DNA of 63,333 nucleotides from Pseudolabrys sp. (GTDB lineage: Bacteria; Pseudomonadota; Alphaproteobacteria; Rhizobiales; Xanthobacteraceae). A program made the position numbers and the translations under genes. The notes beneath the pieces are model-generated. The model saw only the letters and a program-made list of their open reading frames with translations. It did not search any database and was not told where the DNA came from. The stretch covers positions 1 through 63,333 of the forward strand of contig JAICMO010000003.1 in assembly GCA_025929185.1 (NCBI GenBank), given 5' to 3'. Of the stretch, positions 51,532-61,510 are shown piece after piece. Positions within the stretch are counted from its first letter, which is position 1. The number at the start of each line of letters is the position of its first letter.

Positions 51532-52767
51532 TCAGGCTCCCTGACGCAACCGGGCGAGCACCTTGAGGCCCGCGTAACCGTCAGCGGGTTTCATTCCGAC
51601 CTGTTTCTGGAACGCAAGGATCGCCTTCACGGTATCGCTGCCCGTACGGCCGTCAACGCCATCGGTCTTGAAGCCGCGGTCGTTCAACCGGCGCTGGATT
51701 TCCTTTACCTCACTAAGCGTCGGCGTGCGTTCGCCGCCCGGAAACTGTTGCCGGAACGGACCTTCGCCACGGATCAAATCGCCGAGGTGGACGAGCGCCA
51801 GGGTGTAGCTGGATGAGGGGTTGTACGAGCGTACGGCAAAGAAATTCTGCCCGACGAGAAAGGCCGGCCCTCCGGCGACCGGTTGCCACAAGCGTGCGCG
51901 GTTCTGCGGTTGTCCGAAGGCGGCGCCGTCGGCTCGCCTGACGCCGAGTTCGTGCCATTGCCCGTAAGTCCGCCAGCGGTTGCCCTCGGCAAGCTGGGGA
52001 TTGCCCAGTTTGACTTCGCAGCCCCAGCTTTCGCCCCGACGATAGTGGCCGCGCTCGATCAGGTAACGCGCAGTGCCGGCGAGCGAGTCGTCCGGCTTGC
52101 CGAAAGGTGAGATACGGCCGTCGTGATCGTAGTCGACGCCCATGTGCAGCCACACCTCCGGCATCCATTGCGTGTGGCCCATGGCGCCGGCCCACGAGCC
52201 GATCATTTCTCCGGGCTTTGCCCAGCCGCGGTCGACGATCACCAGCGCGTTGAGCAACTCCTGCTCCCAATAGGCGCGCCGACGTCGCTCACCCCAAGCG
52301 AGCGCCGCGAGAGCCGGGATGACCGGCCGCATGTATTTGGGATTGGTGATGACATCACCGAACGAAGACTCCATCCCCCACAATCCAAGCAATGTGTAGC
52401 GGTCGACACCATAATCGCGCTCAAGCTTCGTCAGCAGGTGCGTGTACTCTTTCGCCCGCTCCTTGCCTGTGATGACCCGCCAGTCCGAGCAGCGTCGATT
52501 GATGTATTGCCAAAGCAATTCGGTGAATTCGGGTTGCGCATGGTAGAGGGCGTAAACGCCGGTGTCCGGCTTCAGCGTTTCCATCACGCGATCATAGGTC
52601 TTTTCCGAAATGCCGCGCCGCATTGCGCGCCGGCGAAATTCCGCCACCCATGCCGAAAAACTTGCAGCGGCGGTCGGCTCGATGCTCGCAAGACCTGCGG
52701 CTGCCGCCGCGGTTCCGGCCAGGAGAGCACGGCGCGTGAAGAGGGGATGGGGACCGATTCGGATCAT
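51532..52767 (-). CDS. lytic murein transglycosylase
   Basis: GLWGMESSFGD, GAMGHTQWMPEVWL, C-terminal peptidoglycan-binding domain. Confidence 0.92.
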   Translation of the reverse strand: MIRIGPHPLFTRRALLAGTAAAAAGLASIEPTAAASFSAWVAEFRRRAMRRGISEKTYDRVMETLKPDTGVYALYHAQPEFTELLWQYINRRCSDWRVITGKERAKEYTHLLTKLERDYGVDRYTLLGLWGMESSFGDVITNPKYMRPVIPALAALAWGERRRRAYWEQELLNALVIVDRGWAKPGEMIGSWAGAMGHTQWMPEVWLHMGVDYDHDGRISPFGKPDDSLAGTARYLIERGHYRRGESWGCEVKLGNPQLAEGNRWRTYGQWHELGVRRADGAAFGQPQNRARLWQPVAGGPAFLVGQNFFAVRSYNPSSSYTLALVHLGDLIRGEGPFRQQFPGGERTPTLSEVKEIQRRLNDRGFKTDGVDGRTGSDTVKAILAFQKQVGMKPADGYAGLKVLARLRQGA

Positions 52768-52820
52768 GCCCGATATTATGTAGCGGACTTTGCGGCGGAA
52801 TCGGCCACGTGAAGCGCCAA

Positions 52821-54521
52821 TTAGCCGCGGTGAGCCAGCCGATGTCTGACCCGCCTGTGCCGCTTCAGGATGCGATGATGGTGCTTGCGTTTAACTTTTA
52901 TATGAGCCGCAGCTGTTTTCTCTCTGCTATCCGTGCTCGCGCTGGATTCCACCGTCACCGTTGCCGAAGGAAGAATGATCGGAGGCTTGTCGGGGACGGG
53001 TGGCGGCGGATCACCGGCCGTAATCTCCACACCCCGCGCGCCGATCAGGCGCTCGTACGCGACCACCAAGCTCATATAGGGGCTGACCCACGCCCACCCC
53101 GCTTTGGTAAACACTTGGATGTTGAAATGAATGTGGTACGAGGTACCGCGCGGATAATCTCCCCAAGTTCCGACTCTGCCGATGATTTCGCCTTCGCTGA
53201 CCTTACGGCCGCTTAGCATTCCGTCGGCATCCATCATCTTTGGATTCATGTGCAGGTAGCGGAAGCGCACGAGATCGTTCGGCGTGTTGACGACGACCCA
53301 AAGGCCGAGATTACCGGCGCGCCGCCAAATGAGGCCGTCGCGGACGGCGGCGACCGCGTGCTGGTAGGGAAGACAACGATCGGAATCTTTGTCGCCGAGT
53401 ACGCAATTGGCGGGGCGAATGTCCTCGCCTTGGTGACCGTGACCTCCTGGGCATTGCCCGACGACGAAATCGCGCAGTTCGCAGAAATTGTCGCGCCAAG
53501 GGTAGGTGAAATTCGCGGTGGCCGACTCGTCGAATACCAGGGGAATGTCATTCACCTTGCAGCGATAGACCGAGCCCTTCTTGCCCATGCTGCCGACGTG
53601 GCCCCCGCGATAGCAGTCTCCCCACGGCATGAACGATTGCGATTTCACATAAGCGGGAGCATCGGCAATCGGAAAACGGATTCGCGCGTAGATATGACGA
53701 TCCTCGCGGCCCGGCAGCTTGTTCCAGCCGGTGTTCGGAATCAGATCGCCGGGGCCATAGTAGGTAAATGAGCCGGATATCGTGCTCGGTTGGGTGAGGT
53801 CGATTTTCGGCTGCTGTATTTGAGCCGGCGTTCCTCCGGCGGTGTGCAAAGCGCGCAGAAAACGCTCGGCAACAGGATCGGCTTCTCGGCACGAAACGTA
53901 GCGATCGGAGGGCGGGCGATCGTAACACTGAATGGAAACGACATAAGGTACGCCGAAGCGCTCGAAAGCGTAACGCACATGTGCGTCGCGCAAAATGCGT
54001 CGGATACCCGGAAATAAATCTTCCAATGCTTTCGGCGTCGATTCTTCCTGATGATCGGGGCCGTCGAGATCGTAGGTGAAAGCGGCGCCGGTAATTTCCA
54101 CCTCGATCGGTCTTTTCCTGTACTCGAAGTTAAGGCCCGCATCTGCCGTATCGATGAAGAAGGTTGCGGTGTAACCGGCAGGACCCGCTAGAAAGAATTT
54201 CGATGGATAAAAACCGCCGAAATATTTCCTGGATGTATAAACATCGCTATGCCCCGCAACAAAATCTTTGCGAAACGCATCGATATCGATGGGCAACAGC
54301 ACTGGCACCGCGCTCTTGCCGATGCCGGCGAATCGCGTCCCGGTCTGCGCATTCAGCCGAGCGAAAAGAGCATCGGCCTTGCCGCTGCTCTGGCCAGAGA
54401 CCGTCGATGCAGCCGAAGCCCAATCGACGTGCGAAAGGGTGACACGGGGAGCCTCGATTTCGCCGGCTGTTGCTGCGGTCGCCAGAAGGAGTGCAAGGCT
54501 GGCAAAAATCGAAGATCTCAA
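52821..54521 (-). CDS. M23 family metallopeptidase with large N-terminal extension
   Basis: Signal peptide; GHGHQGEDIRP and RFRYLHMNPK (HxxxD / HxH-like region). Confidence 0.82.
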   Translation of the reverse strand: MRSSIFASLALLLATAATAGEIEAPRVTLSHVDWASAASTVSGQSSGKADALFARLNAQTGTRFAGIGKSAVPVLLPIDIDAFRKDFVAGHSDVYTSRKYFGGFYPSKFFLAGPAGYTATFFIDTADAGLNFEYRKRPIEVEITGAAFTYDLDGPDHQEESTPKALEDLFPGIRRILRDAHVRYAFERFGVPYVVSIQCYDRPPSDRYVSCREADPVAERFLRALHTAGGTPAQIQQPKIDLTQPSTISGSFTYYGPGDLIPNTGWNKLPGREDRHIYARIRFPIADAPAYVKSQSFMPWGDCYRGGHVGSMGKKGSVYRCKVNDIPLVFDESATANFTYPWRDNFCELRDFVVGQCPGGHGHQGEDIRPANCVLGDKDSDRCLPYQHAVAAVRDGLIWRRAGNLGLWVVVNTPNDLVRFRYLHMNPKMMDADGMLSGRKVSEGEIIGRVGTWGDYPRGTSYHIHFNIQVFTKAGWAWVSPYMSLVVAYERLIGARGVEITAGDPPPPVPDKPPIILPSATVTVESSASTDSREKTAAAHIKVKRKHHHRILKRHRRVRHRLAHRG

Positions 54522-54652
54522 TGCGTGTCTCTCAAATCGGCGCTATGGACTTGGCAACGCGCCAGAGTAGAGGCATAGGACTGCCGCATACAAGGGCTGC
54601 CGCTGCATCGTCCCACGGCGAATTGTGGCGGGTTAAAAGGACATCCCAATCC

Positions 54653-55720
54653 ATGACCGTGCAAATGCCGGAGAATAGAGGAACGGCCGGCGGGCCGGAT
54701 CGCGCGCCCCAGATTGTGGAGAGCGGCGGGGCCGCCCGTCTGCATTTGACACTCGCCGCGACCGATTACGATCACGTGCGCGATCTGATGAACGGGACGG
54801 TGCGGGTCGACGGCATTACGCTGACTTCGTTCGTCTTGCCGGTCGAGGAAGTGTTTTTTCGATTCATCAAAAACCGTGAGTGGGACATTTCAGAATTATC
54901 GTTTGGCAAGTTCATCGGCTTCGCCTCGCAGGGAGATTCGCCATTTGTCGGCATTCCGGTGTTTCCGTCGCGCGTCTTCCGGCAATCGGCGTTCTATGCG
55001 CGCGCAGATCGCAAAATAGCATCGCCGAAAGATTTGGTCGGCAAAACTGTCGGAATTCCGGAATGGGCGCAGACCGCCGGAATCTATGCGCGCGGTTACT
55101 TAGCGGAAAGTTGCGGTATCGACCTCAAATCGATTCAATGGGTTCAGGCGGGCATGAATCAGGCTGGCCGCGAGGAAAAGGTTGAGTTCAAACTGCCGAA
55201 GGGAATCCGCTACGAACAGCGCCGCGACGCCAGCATCAGTGCATTATTGCTCTCCGGTGAGATCGATGCCGCTATTTCGGCCCGGGTGCCGGATGCGTTC
55301 AAGCAGGGAGAAGGAAAGATTGTTCGGCTCTTTCCCAATTATCGTGCGGCGGAAGCGCGCTACTACCGCGAAACAGGAATTTTCCCCATCATGCACGTGA
55401 TCGCTCTCCGGCGCGCATTGTTCGAGCGTTATCCGTGGGTGGCGATGAACTTGTTCAAAGCCTTTGAGGAAGCGAAAGCACGCAGCCTCGAGCGGATGCA
55501 TGACTTAACCGCGTCGCGCATTCCGGTGCCGTGGTCGGCGGCGATCGCCGAGGAGTGGGGCAAGGACTTCGGCAACGATCCGTTTGCGTACGGACTGGAA
55601 GCGAACCGCAAGACCCTCGATGCGTTTTGCCGCTTCGCGCACGATCAGGGCGTGACCGCGAAGCGAATGACGCCTGACGATCTGTTTCCGAAAGAGATGA
55701 GGGCAAGCGTGCGGGTGTAA
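54653..55720 (+). CDS. 4,5-dihydroxyphthalate decarboxylase-like / substrate-binding protein (paralog of 45543-46529)
   Basis: YDHVRDLMNGTVRVDGIT, GIFPIMHVIALRRALFERYPW, YGLEANRKTLDAF; shares motifs with the 45.5 kb gene. Confidence 0.8.
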   Translation: MTVQMPENRGTAGGPDRAPQIVESGGAARLHLTLAATDYDHVRDLMNGTVRVDGITLTSFVLPVEEVFFRFIKNREWDISELSFGKFIGFASQGDSPFVGIPVFPSRVFRQSAFYARADRKIASPKDLVGKTVGIPEWAQTAGIYARGYLAESCGIDLKSIQWVQAGMNQAGREEKVEFKLPKGIRYEQRRDASISALLLSGEIDAAISARVPDAFKQGEGKIVRLFPNYRAAEARYYRETGIFPIMHVIALRRALFERYPWVAMNLFKAFEEAKARSLERMHDLTASRIPVPWSAAIAEEWGKDFGNDPFAYGLEANRKTLDAFCRFAHDQGVTAKRMTPDDLFPKEMRASVRV

Positions 55721-55749
55721 ATGCGCTGCGGAGCAGGGCACGGAAGGAA

Positions 55750-56316
55750 TCAATCCTTCGCGCGCTCGACGTACGAGCCGTCGGCCGTCATCACCACGAT
55801 GCGGGCGCCGATCGTGATATGTGTCGGCACCATCGTACGCACACCATTCGAAAGTTTTGCGGGCTTGAACGACCCGGCCGCCGTTTGTCCCTTTACGACC
55901 GGCTCCGTGTCGACGACCTCCAGAGTCGCCTTTTGCGGCAACTCGATCGCGACCGGAATTCCTTCGTGAATGCTAAGGTTCACCGTCATGTTTTCCTGAA
56001 GATAGACGGACTGATCCCCGATCGCGTCAGCCGGAAGCGTGACCTGATCGTAATTTTCGGCGTTCATAAAATGGAAGCCTTCGCCGTCCTGATAGAGATA
56101 CTGAAACGCATGGTCCTCGACGTGCGCCCGCTCGACCTGATCGGTGGTCTTGTAGCGCACGGAGGTCTTCACGCCGTCCGAGATTCGGCGCATGTCAACC
56201 TGGGTGGTCGGAGTTCCCTTGCCCGGATGAAAATTCTCGGCAGTGAGAACGACATAGAGTTTCCCGTCTACATCGACAATATTGCCTTTGCGAAGCGAGC
56301 TAGCGATGACTTTCAC
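55750..56316 (-). CDS. efp: elongation factor P (GTG start)
   Basis: [44 protein letters not shown]...; 188 aa. Confidence 0.96.
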   Translation of the reverse strand: MKVIASSLRKGNIVDVDGKLYVVLTAENFHPGKGTPTTQVDMRRISDGVKTSVRYKTTDQVERAHVEDHAFQYLYQDGEGFHFMNAENYDQVTLPADAIGDQSVYLQENMTVNLSIHEGIPVAIELPQKATLEVVDTEPVVKGQTAAGSFKPAKLSNGVRTMVPTHITIGARIVVMTADGSYVERAKD

Positions 56317-56388
56317 GTCTCTAATCCTTGATCGATATGGCCTGACGTTCTGCGATTTCGGGGCGCACCATACCCATCTTGGCGTCGG

Positions 56389-57477
56389 ATGCCAGCCCTC
56401 CGCGCAAAGGCGAGCAGGCTTGAGGTAAACGTGCCGAGCCGCCTTCCGTCCTTCTGGTCGCCGGAAATCTACGCCCGACGCCGTCCTTTCCTTTTGGCGC
56501 GGCAACGCATTGCTTCAGCGATGAGGGCCTGGTTTGCAGACCAGGATTTCGTCGAAGTTGAAACCGCCGCGCTCCAGATTTCGCCGGGCAACGAGACGCA
56601 TTTGCACGCCTTCTCCACCGAGTTGGCGGCTCCGAGCGGCGACCGCGCCACGCTCTACCTGCGGACCTCGCCGGAGTTCGCGTGCAAGAAGCTGCTGAGC
56701 GGGGGGGAGCCGCGCATCTACGATTTCGCCCGCGTGTTCCGCAACCGTGAGCGCGGGCCGCTGCATCATCCTGAGTTCACGCTGCTCGAGTGGTATCGGA
56801 CGAATGAGCCGTACGAACGGATTATGGAAGATTGCGCCGCGCTGCTGGCGGAAGCTGCGCAGGCGGCGGCGACCAAAAAATTCAGCTTTCGTGGACGGGA
56901 AATCGATCCCTTCACCACGCCCGAGCAAATGACTGTGGCCGAGGCTTTCGACCGCTACGCCGGCGTCGACCTGCTGGCGACGATGAGCGACCGGGAAGGC
57001 GATCGCAACAGATTAGCAGCGGCAGCAAATGCGATCGGCGTCCGAATTGCCGACGATGATACGTGGGGTGACATCTTCAGCCGGATTCTGGTTGAAAAGA
57101 TCGAGCCGCGGCTCGGCAATGGGCGCGCCACGATTCTTTACGAGTATCCGATTGCACAAGCGGCACTCGCGCGTCCCAAGCCAGGCGAGACAAAAATTGC
57201 CGAGCGCTTCGAGCTTTACGCCTGCGGCGTCGAGCTTGCGAATGCTTTCGGCGAACTGACCGATGTGGCGGAGCAGCGTCGCCGCTTCGCGTCCGCCATG
57301 GAAGAAAAGCAACGCATTTATGGTGAGCGCTATCCGGTCGATGAGGATTTTCTTGCCGCGCTCTCGCAGATGCCGCAGGCAAGCGGGATCGCGCTTGGTT
57401 TCGATAGGTTGGTCATGCTGGCAACCGGCGCGGAACGAATCGAGCAAGTGTTGTGGACGCCGGTCGCTGAGCGGTAA
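56389..57477 (+). CDS. epmA: EF-P lysine (beta-lysyl) ligase EpmA
   Basis: LysRS-like catalytic core: [60 protein letters not shown]; no anticodon-binding domain. Confidence 0.94.
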   Translation: MPALRAKASRLEVNVPSRLPSFWSPEIYARRRPFLLARQRIASAMRAWFADQDFVEVETAALQISPGNETHLHAFSTELAAPSGDRATLYLRTSPEFACKKLLSGGEPRIYDFARVFRNRERGPLHHPEFTLLEWYRTNEPYERIMEDCAALLAEAAQAAATKKFSFRGREIDPFTTPEQMTVAEAFDRYAGVDLLATMSDREGDRNRLAAAANAIGVRIADDDTWGDIFSRILVEKIEPRLGNGRATILYEYPIAQAALARPKPGETKIAERFELYACGVELANAFGELTDVAEQRRRFASAMEEKQRIYGERYPVDEDFLAALSQMPQASGIALGFDRLVMLATGAERIEQVLWTPVAER

Positions 57478-57505
57478 CAGACGGCGCGAGCAAAGGGACG
57501 AAGTC

Positions 57506-58567
57506 ATGAAATCCGGAACGTTGCGCAAGCCGGTGCAATTCGTTGAGCAAGGCTTGGCCTCTCCCGATCGGCTTGCCGATTTGGAAGCCGTTGCGTCTCG
57601 TTATGCAACGGCGCTGCCGCCCGCATTCGCCGATCTGATCGACAAGTCGGACTCGCGGGATCCAATCGCGCGTCAATTCGTTCCTGATGCCGCGGAGTTG
57701 AGCGTGCGGGAAAACGAAAGCTCCGATCCGATCGGAGACGGCACGCACAGCCCGGTCGAAGGAATCGTGCACCGCTATCCCGACCGCGCGTTGCTCAAGC
57801 TCGTGCACGTTTGCGCGGTCTACTGCCGCTTTTGCTTCCGACGGGAGATGGTGGGTCCGGGTAAAGCAAATGCATTGTCAGCGACCGCCTTGAGCACCGC
57901 GCTCGACTACATCCGGTCGAATAAGGAAATTTGGGAGGTCATCCTCACCGGCGGAGATCCATTGGTGCTGTCGTCCCGTCGCTTGCGTGCGGTGATGAAG
58001 CAGCTTGCGGCGATCGAGCATGTCAAGATCGTGCGCATTCACACGCGTGTTCCTGTCGCCGATCCGGGCCGAATTTCAGCGGATATGGTGCGAGCGATGA
58101 AGGCGTGCAAAAAGGCCGTTTATGTTGCGATCCACGTTAATCACGCGCGCGAACTGACACAGCTTGCGCGTGTTGCCTGCGCTCGCATTGTTGACGCTGG
58201 CATTCCGATGGTGAGCCAATCGGTGCTGCTTTCAGGAGTGAACGATACGCCGGAAGCGCTCGGCGCCTTGCTGCGCGCCTTGGTCGAGTGCCGGATCAAG
58301 CCGTATTACTTGCACCACGGCGATCTGGCGCCGGGGACGTCGCATCTGCGCACTAATATCGAGACGGGGCGCGCGTTGATGCGTGCTATGCACGGCCGGC
58401 TGTCCGGCTTGTGCCAACCCGTGTACGTTCTCGACATTCCGGGCGGTTTTGGAAAGTCGCCGATCGGTCCGTGCTATTTGGAGCCGACACGCGACGGTGC
58501 GAAAGGCTTTTATGAAGTGCAGGACTTCAGCGGCCGGCGTCACGGCTATCCGCCGAACCCCTCATGA
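57506..58567 (+). CDS. epmB: EF-P beta-lysylation protein EpmB (lysine 2,3-aminomutase family)
   Basis: Radical SAM CAVYCRFCFRR (CxxxCxxC), ILTGGDPL, SQSVLLSGVND, YYLHHGDLAPGTSHLR. Confidence 0.94.
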   Translation: MKSGTLRKPVQFVEQGLASPDRLADLEAVASRYATALPPAFADLIDKSDSRDPIARQFVPDAAELSVRENESSDPIGDGTHSPVEGIVHRYPDRALLKLVHVCAVYCRFCFRREMVGPGKANALSATALSTALDYIRSNKEIWEVILTGGDPLVLSSRRLRAVMKQLAAIEHVKIVRIHTRVPVADPGRISADMVRAMKACKKAVYVAIHVNHARELTQLARVACARIVDAGIPMVSQSVLLSGVNDTPEALGALLRALVECRIKPYYLHHGDLAPGTSHLRTNIETGRALMRAMHGRLSGLCQPVYVLDIPGGFGKSPIGPCYLEPTRDGAKGFYEVQDFSGRRHGYPPNPS

Positions 58568-58581
58568 ACCCTGCCTGTAAT

Positions 58582-58725
58582 TCAGTGGCGGATCGAAATC
58601 AGATCGAGCAAGGCCGCGGCCACCGCGAGACTGGCAAAGCCGATAAATACGATCGCGATTATGGCGTGCCAAACGAATGATACGTCGCGCCGCAGCGCCG
58701 CCACTATGTTCTTGCTGTTCACCAT
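58582..58725 (-). CDS. small single-TM membrane protein (not in ORF track)
   Basis: Hand translation: MVNSKNIVAALRRDVSFVWHAIIAIVFIGFASLAVAAALLDLISIRH*. Confidence 0.5.
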   Translation of the reverse strand: MVNSKNIVAALRRDVSFVWHAIIAIVFIGFASLAVAAALLDLISIRH

Positions 58726-59209
58726 GGCCTGACGCTCCTCTTGGAGCTCATCGAAAGGCAACGAAAGATAACGCGACGGCGCTCGATAGGGTCATAATTT
58801 CTGCGTTAAATGCGGGGCAAATGCGCGCAGGCGCATGGCCGATATGCATTGTCGCGCGTCACTTTGGCGCGCCTGCTTCTCCGACTGCGGCGAGGGAAAA
58901 GCGAGGCGTCCCTAGGCGCGATCTTCGGGCCAAGCGATTTGCACCGGCATGCCGGAAGTCCGCTGCTGAGACAGTTTTGGAGCACGGACGATTCTACAAA
59001 GGCGGCGGGCAGCGAGCTCGTCACGTGCTAGCCCGCGCGGCGTGAAAGCTCAGCGACGCTCCAATCGCTCTTGCACAATCGGATAAATCTCTTGCTCATT
59101 AAAATTGGCGTGCCGAACGGGAAGCGATTTTTGCTCTTCCATTGCGCCTTGGTCCTGCACGGCCATCGCGATTATGCGGCGGGTTGCCTCAGCCAAACCG
59201 GCAGTCGCA

Positions 59210-59285
59210 TGGCGCGCCCTAGGGGAATCGAACCCCTGTTTCCGCCGTGAAAGGGCGGCGTCCTGGACCGCTAGACGAAGGGCGC
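59210..59285 (-). tRNA. tRNA-Glu (anticodon TTC), CCA encoded
   Basis: Reverse complement GCGCCCTTCGTCTAGCGGTCCAGGACGCCGCCCTTTCACGGCGGAAACAGGGGTTCGATTCCCCTAGGGCGCGCCA folds as a cloverleaf. Confidence 0.97.
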
Positions 59286-59368
59286 TGCACTCGCGCAGAA
59301 GGCGCAAGCCGCGGCGAGGTATAAAGAGGTTGGCGCAGACCGGCAAGCGAGCCGGAACGGGGTGCCGT

Positions 59369-59827
59369 CTACCATCTGCCCGTGTTCTGCATAGATTTCC
59401 AGGGTTCCTGCGGCGGTTTCCCCTCGCCTTTCTGTAGGAGTTCGATCGAGTGCTTGTCGGGGGAGCGCACGAAAGCCATCACACCGTCGCGTGGCGGACG
59501 GTTGATCGTCACGCCGCCTTTCATCAGCCGCTCGCACGTCGCGTAAATGTCATCGACCTCGTAGGCGAGGTGACCGAAGAAGCGCGCTTCGCCGTAATCC
59601 TCGGCGTCCCAGTTGTAGGTGAGCTCGACCACCGGCGCGTCACGCCGTCCGGCCTTGAGCGCCGCTTCCGCCGCCGGCGCGTCATCCGGCGCCGCGAGGA
59701 ACACGAGCGTGTAGCGGTTCTTTTCATCCACGCGTCGTCGGACCTCTTTCAGGCCCAGCAATGTTCCGTAGAACTCGAGCGCCGCATCGAGATTGCGTAC
59801 GCGCAGCATCGTATGCAGAAATCGCAT
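59369..59827 (-). CDS. gloA: lactoylglutathione lyase (glyoxalase I)
   Basis: MRFLHTMLRVRNLDAALEFYGTLLGLKEVRR, VELTYNWD, FGHLAYEVDDIY. Confidence 0.93.
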   Translation of the reverse strand: MRFLHTMLRVRNLDAALEFYGTLLGLKEVRRRVDEKNRYTLVFLAAPDDAPAAEAALKAGRRDAPVVELTYNWDAEDYGEARFFGHLAYEVDDIYATCERLMKGGVTINRPPRDGVMAFVRSPDKHSIELLQKGEGKPPQEPWKSMQNTGRW

Positions 59828-59875
59828 GATAAAACCTCTTGATACGAGGAGGAGCCTCTCTCGCCCCGGATTATA

Positions 59876-60640
59876 TTGATGATCGCATCCGATCTGAACA
59901 CCGCCATTGCACGGCTCGGCGCACTCGTTGAAGAGGCGCATTTTGTGCTGCCCTTCACGGGTGCGGGCATATCGACTGAGTGCGGCATTCCCGATTTCCG
60001 GTCGCCCGGGGGGTTATGGAGCAAGATTCAGCCCATCCCGTTCGATGCGTTTTTGGCGGGCCAGGAGATGCGCGATGAAACCTGGCGTCGCCGATTTATC
60101 TTGGCCGACGCGATCGGGCGGCCGCAGCCTGGGCGAGGCCATCGCGCACTTGCGAGCCTTTACAGGACGGGCAAGGCGCCAGCGCTTATCACGCAAAACA
60201 TCGACAATTTGCACCAGGATTCCGGCATTGCTCCCGCGGATGTCGTCGAGTTACACGGCAATACCACCTATGCGCTCTGCCTCGATTGCGCACGGCGATA
60301 TGAACTGGGCTGGGTGCGGGAGAAATTCGAAGCGACCGCACGCGCGCCGGACTGCGAAGCATGCGGTGGCTACATCAAAACTGCGACGATTTCATTCGGG
60401 CAGGCGATGCCGGAGGAGGCCCTGCGCCGTGCCGAAAACATGACTCTCCGTTGTGACCTGTTCCTTGCGATCGGATCCTCCCTCGTCGTATGGCCGGCCG
60501 CCGGATTCCCTTTGACGGCGAAAAGAAACGGCGCGCGTCTCGCGATTATCAATCGGGAAGCAACCGATTTCGACGAAATCGCCGATCTCGTCGTCCGGCA
60601 GGACATCGGCGACGTGCTCGCGCCGTTTATTCGGCACTGA
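59876..60640 (+). CDS. SIR2 family NAD-dependent protein deacylase
   Basis: FTGAGISTECGIPDFRSPGG, TQNIDNLHQDSG, ELHGNT, CLDC/CEAC zinc cysteines. Confidence 0.94.
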   Translation: MMIASDLNTAIARLGALVEEAHFVLPFTGAGISTECGIPDFRSPGGLWSKIQPIPFDAFLAGQEMRDETWRRRFILADAIGRPQPGRGHRALASLYRTGKAPALITQNIDNLHQDSGIAPADVVELHGNTTYALCLDCARRYELGWVREKFEATARAPDCEACGGYIKTATISFGQAMPEEALRRAENMTLRCDLFLAIGSSLVVWPAAGFPLTAKRNGARLAIINREATDFDEIADLVVRQDIGDVLAPFIRH

Positions 60641-60782
60641 TTCGCAAAATTTTCCGCTGTGCATACTCCTGTGCGCAAGCATATTTTGCACTTTCCGCTT
60701 TTAGCCTCGGTGTTATCTTCGAATCACAGATTCGTGGAAGCGCCCTTGAAGAGGCGCCACAACAGCGGCGGCGTACGACGTC

Positions 60783-61385
60783 ATGGCGTCGGACGGATTC
60801 GAGTCGAAAATGCCAGGGGCACATCTCGGACCGGGGACGGTCAGAGAACTCGTTGATGAAACAACGGCAAACCTGATCGAGTTATCGGGTGTCATCAAGT
60901 GGTTCGACGTCTCCAAGGGCTTCGGTTTCATTATTCCAGACAACGGAATGCCGGACGTGCTCTTGCATGTCACCTGCTTGCGGCGGGACGGCTTTCAGAC
61001 GGCGTATGAGGGCGCTCGCGTCGTCTGCGAGGTGCTGCAACGCGCAAAAGGGCTACAGGCGTTTCGCATTCTGTCGATGGACGAGTCGACGGCCGTTCAT
61101 CCGGCGCAAATGCCGCCGCCACGAACCCACGTCACCGTCACGCCGACCAGCGGCCTCGAGCGGGCGCAAGTCAAATGGTTCAACCGCTTGCGTGGCTTTG
61201 GATTTCTGACGCGGGGCGAGGGCACGCCGGACATCTTCGTTCACATGGAGACCCTGCGGCGGTATGGCATTGCCGAATTGCGCCCCGGCCAAACCGTGCT
61301 GGTGCGCTTCGGGCCCGGGCCGAAAGGCTTGATGGCGGCGGAGGTCCGGCCGGATGGCGGATCCCACGGGCCGATCTCGCATTAG
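60783..61385 (+). CDS. tandem cold-shock-domain protein
   Basis: Two CSDs: GVIKWFDVSKGFGFIIPDNG..DVLLHVT and AQVKWFNRLRGFGFLTRGEG..DIFVHME. Confidence 0.94.
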   Translation: MASDGFESKMPGAHLGPGTVRELVDETTANLIELSGVIKWFDVSKGFGFIIPDNGMPDVLLHVTCLRRDGFQTAYEGARVVCEVLQRAKGLQAFRILSMDESTAVHPAQMPPPRTHVTVTPTSGLERAQVKWFNRLRGFGFLTRGEGTPDIFVHMETLRRYGIAELRPGQTVLVRFGPGPKGLMAAEVRPDGGSHGPISH

Positions 61386-61510
61386 AATTATTTTTCCTCG
61401 CCCTTGCGAAGCGAGGAGGAGTCGCTCGCGAAAGCGAGCGGCGGGTTGGGGAATCTGTGTGAACCCCAGCCGCCCCTTCGTTCGCTGAGATTGGCGCACG
61501 GAATCCTGGC

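Noticed and set aside
51480-51560. Possible TPP riboswitch: minus strand reads GCCTGATCCGGTTGGATGCGG just before the ThDP enzyme gene
   Set aside because: Resembles part of the THI-box 3' half, but the expected 5' half (GGGGTGC...CTGAGA) is not visible and much of the match is the 3' coding end and stop of the transglycosylase gene. An Infernal scan with RF00059 would settle it.
58677-59045. 122 aa plus-strand ORF after epmB
   Set aside because: No SD or family signature; biased composition; part of it is antisense to the small membrane ORF start.
59050-59346. 98 aa minus-strand ORF
   Set aside because: Its middle overlaps the tRNA-Glu gene; not credible as a full protein.
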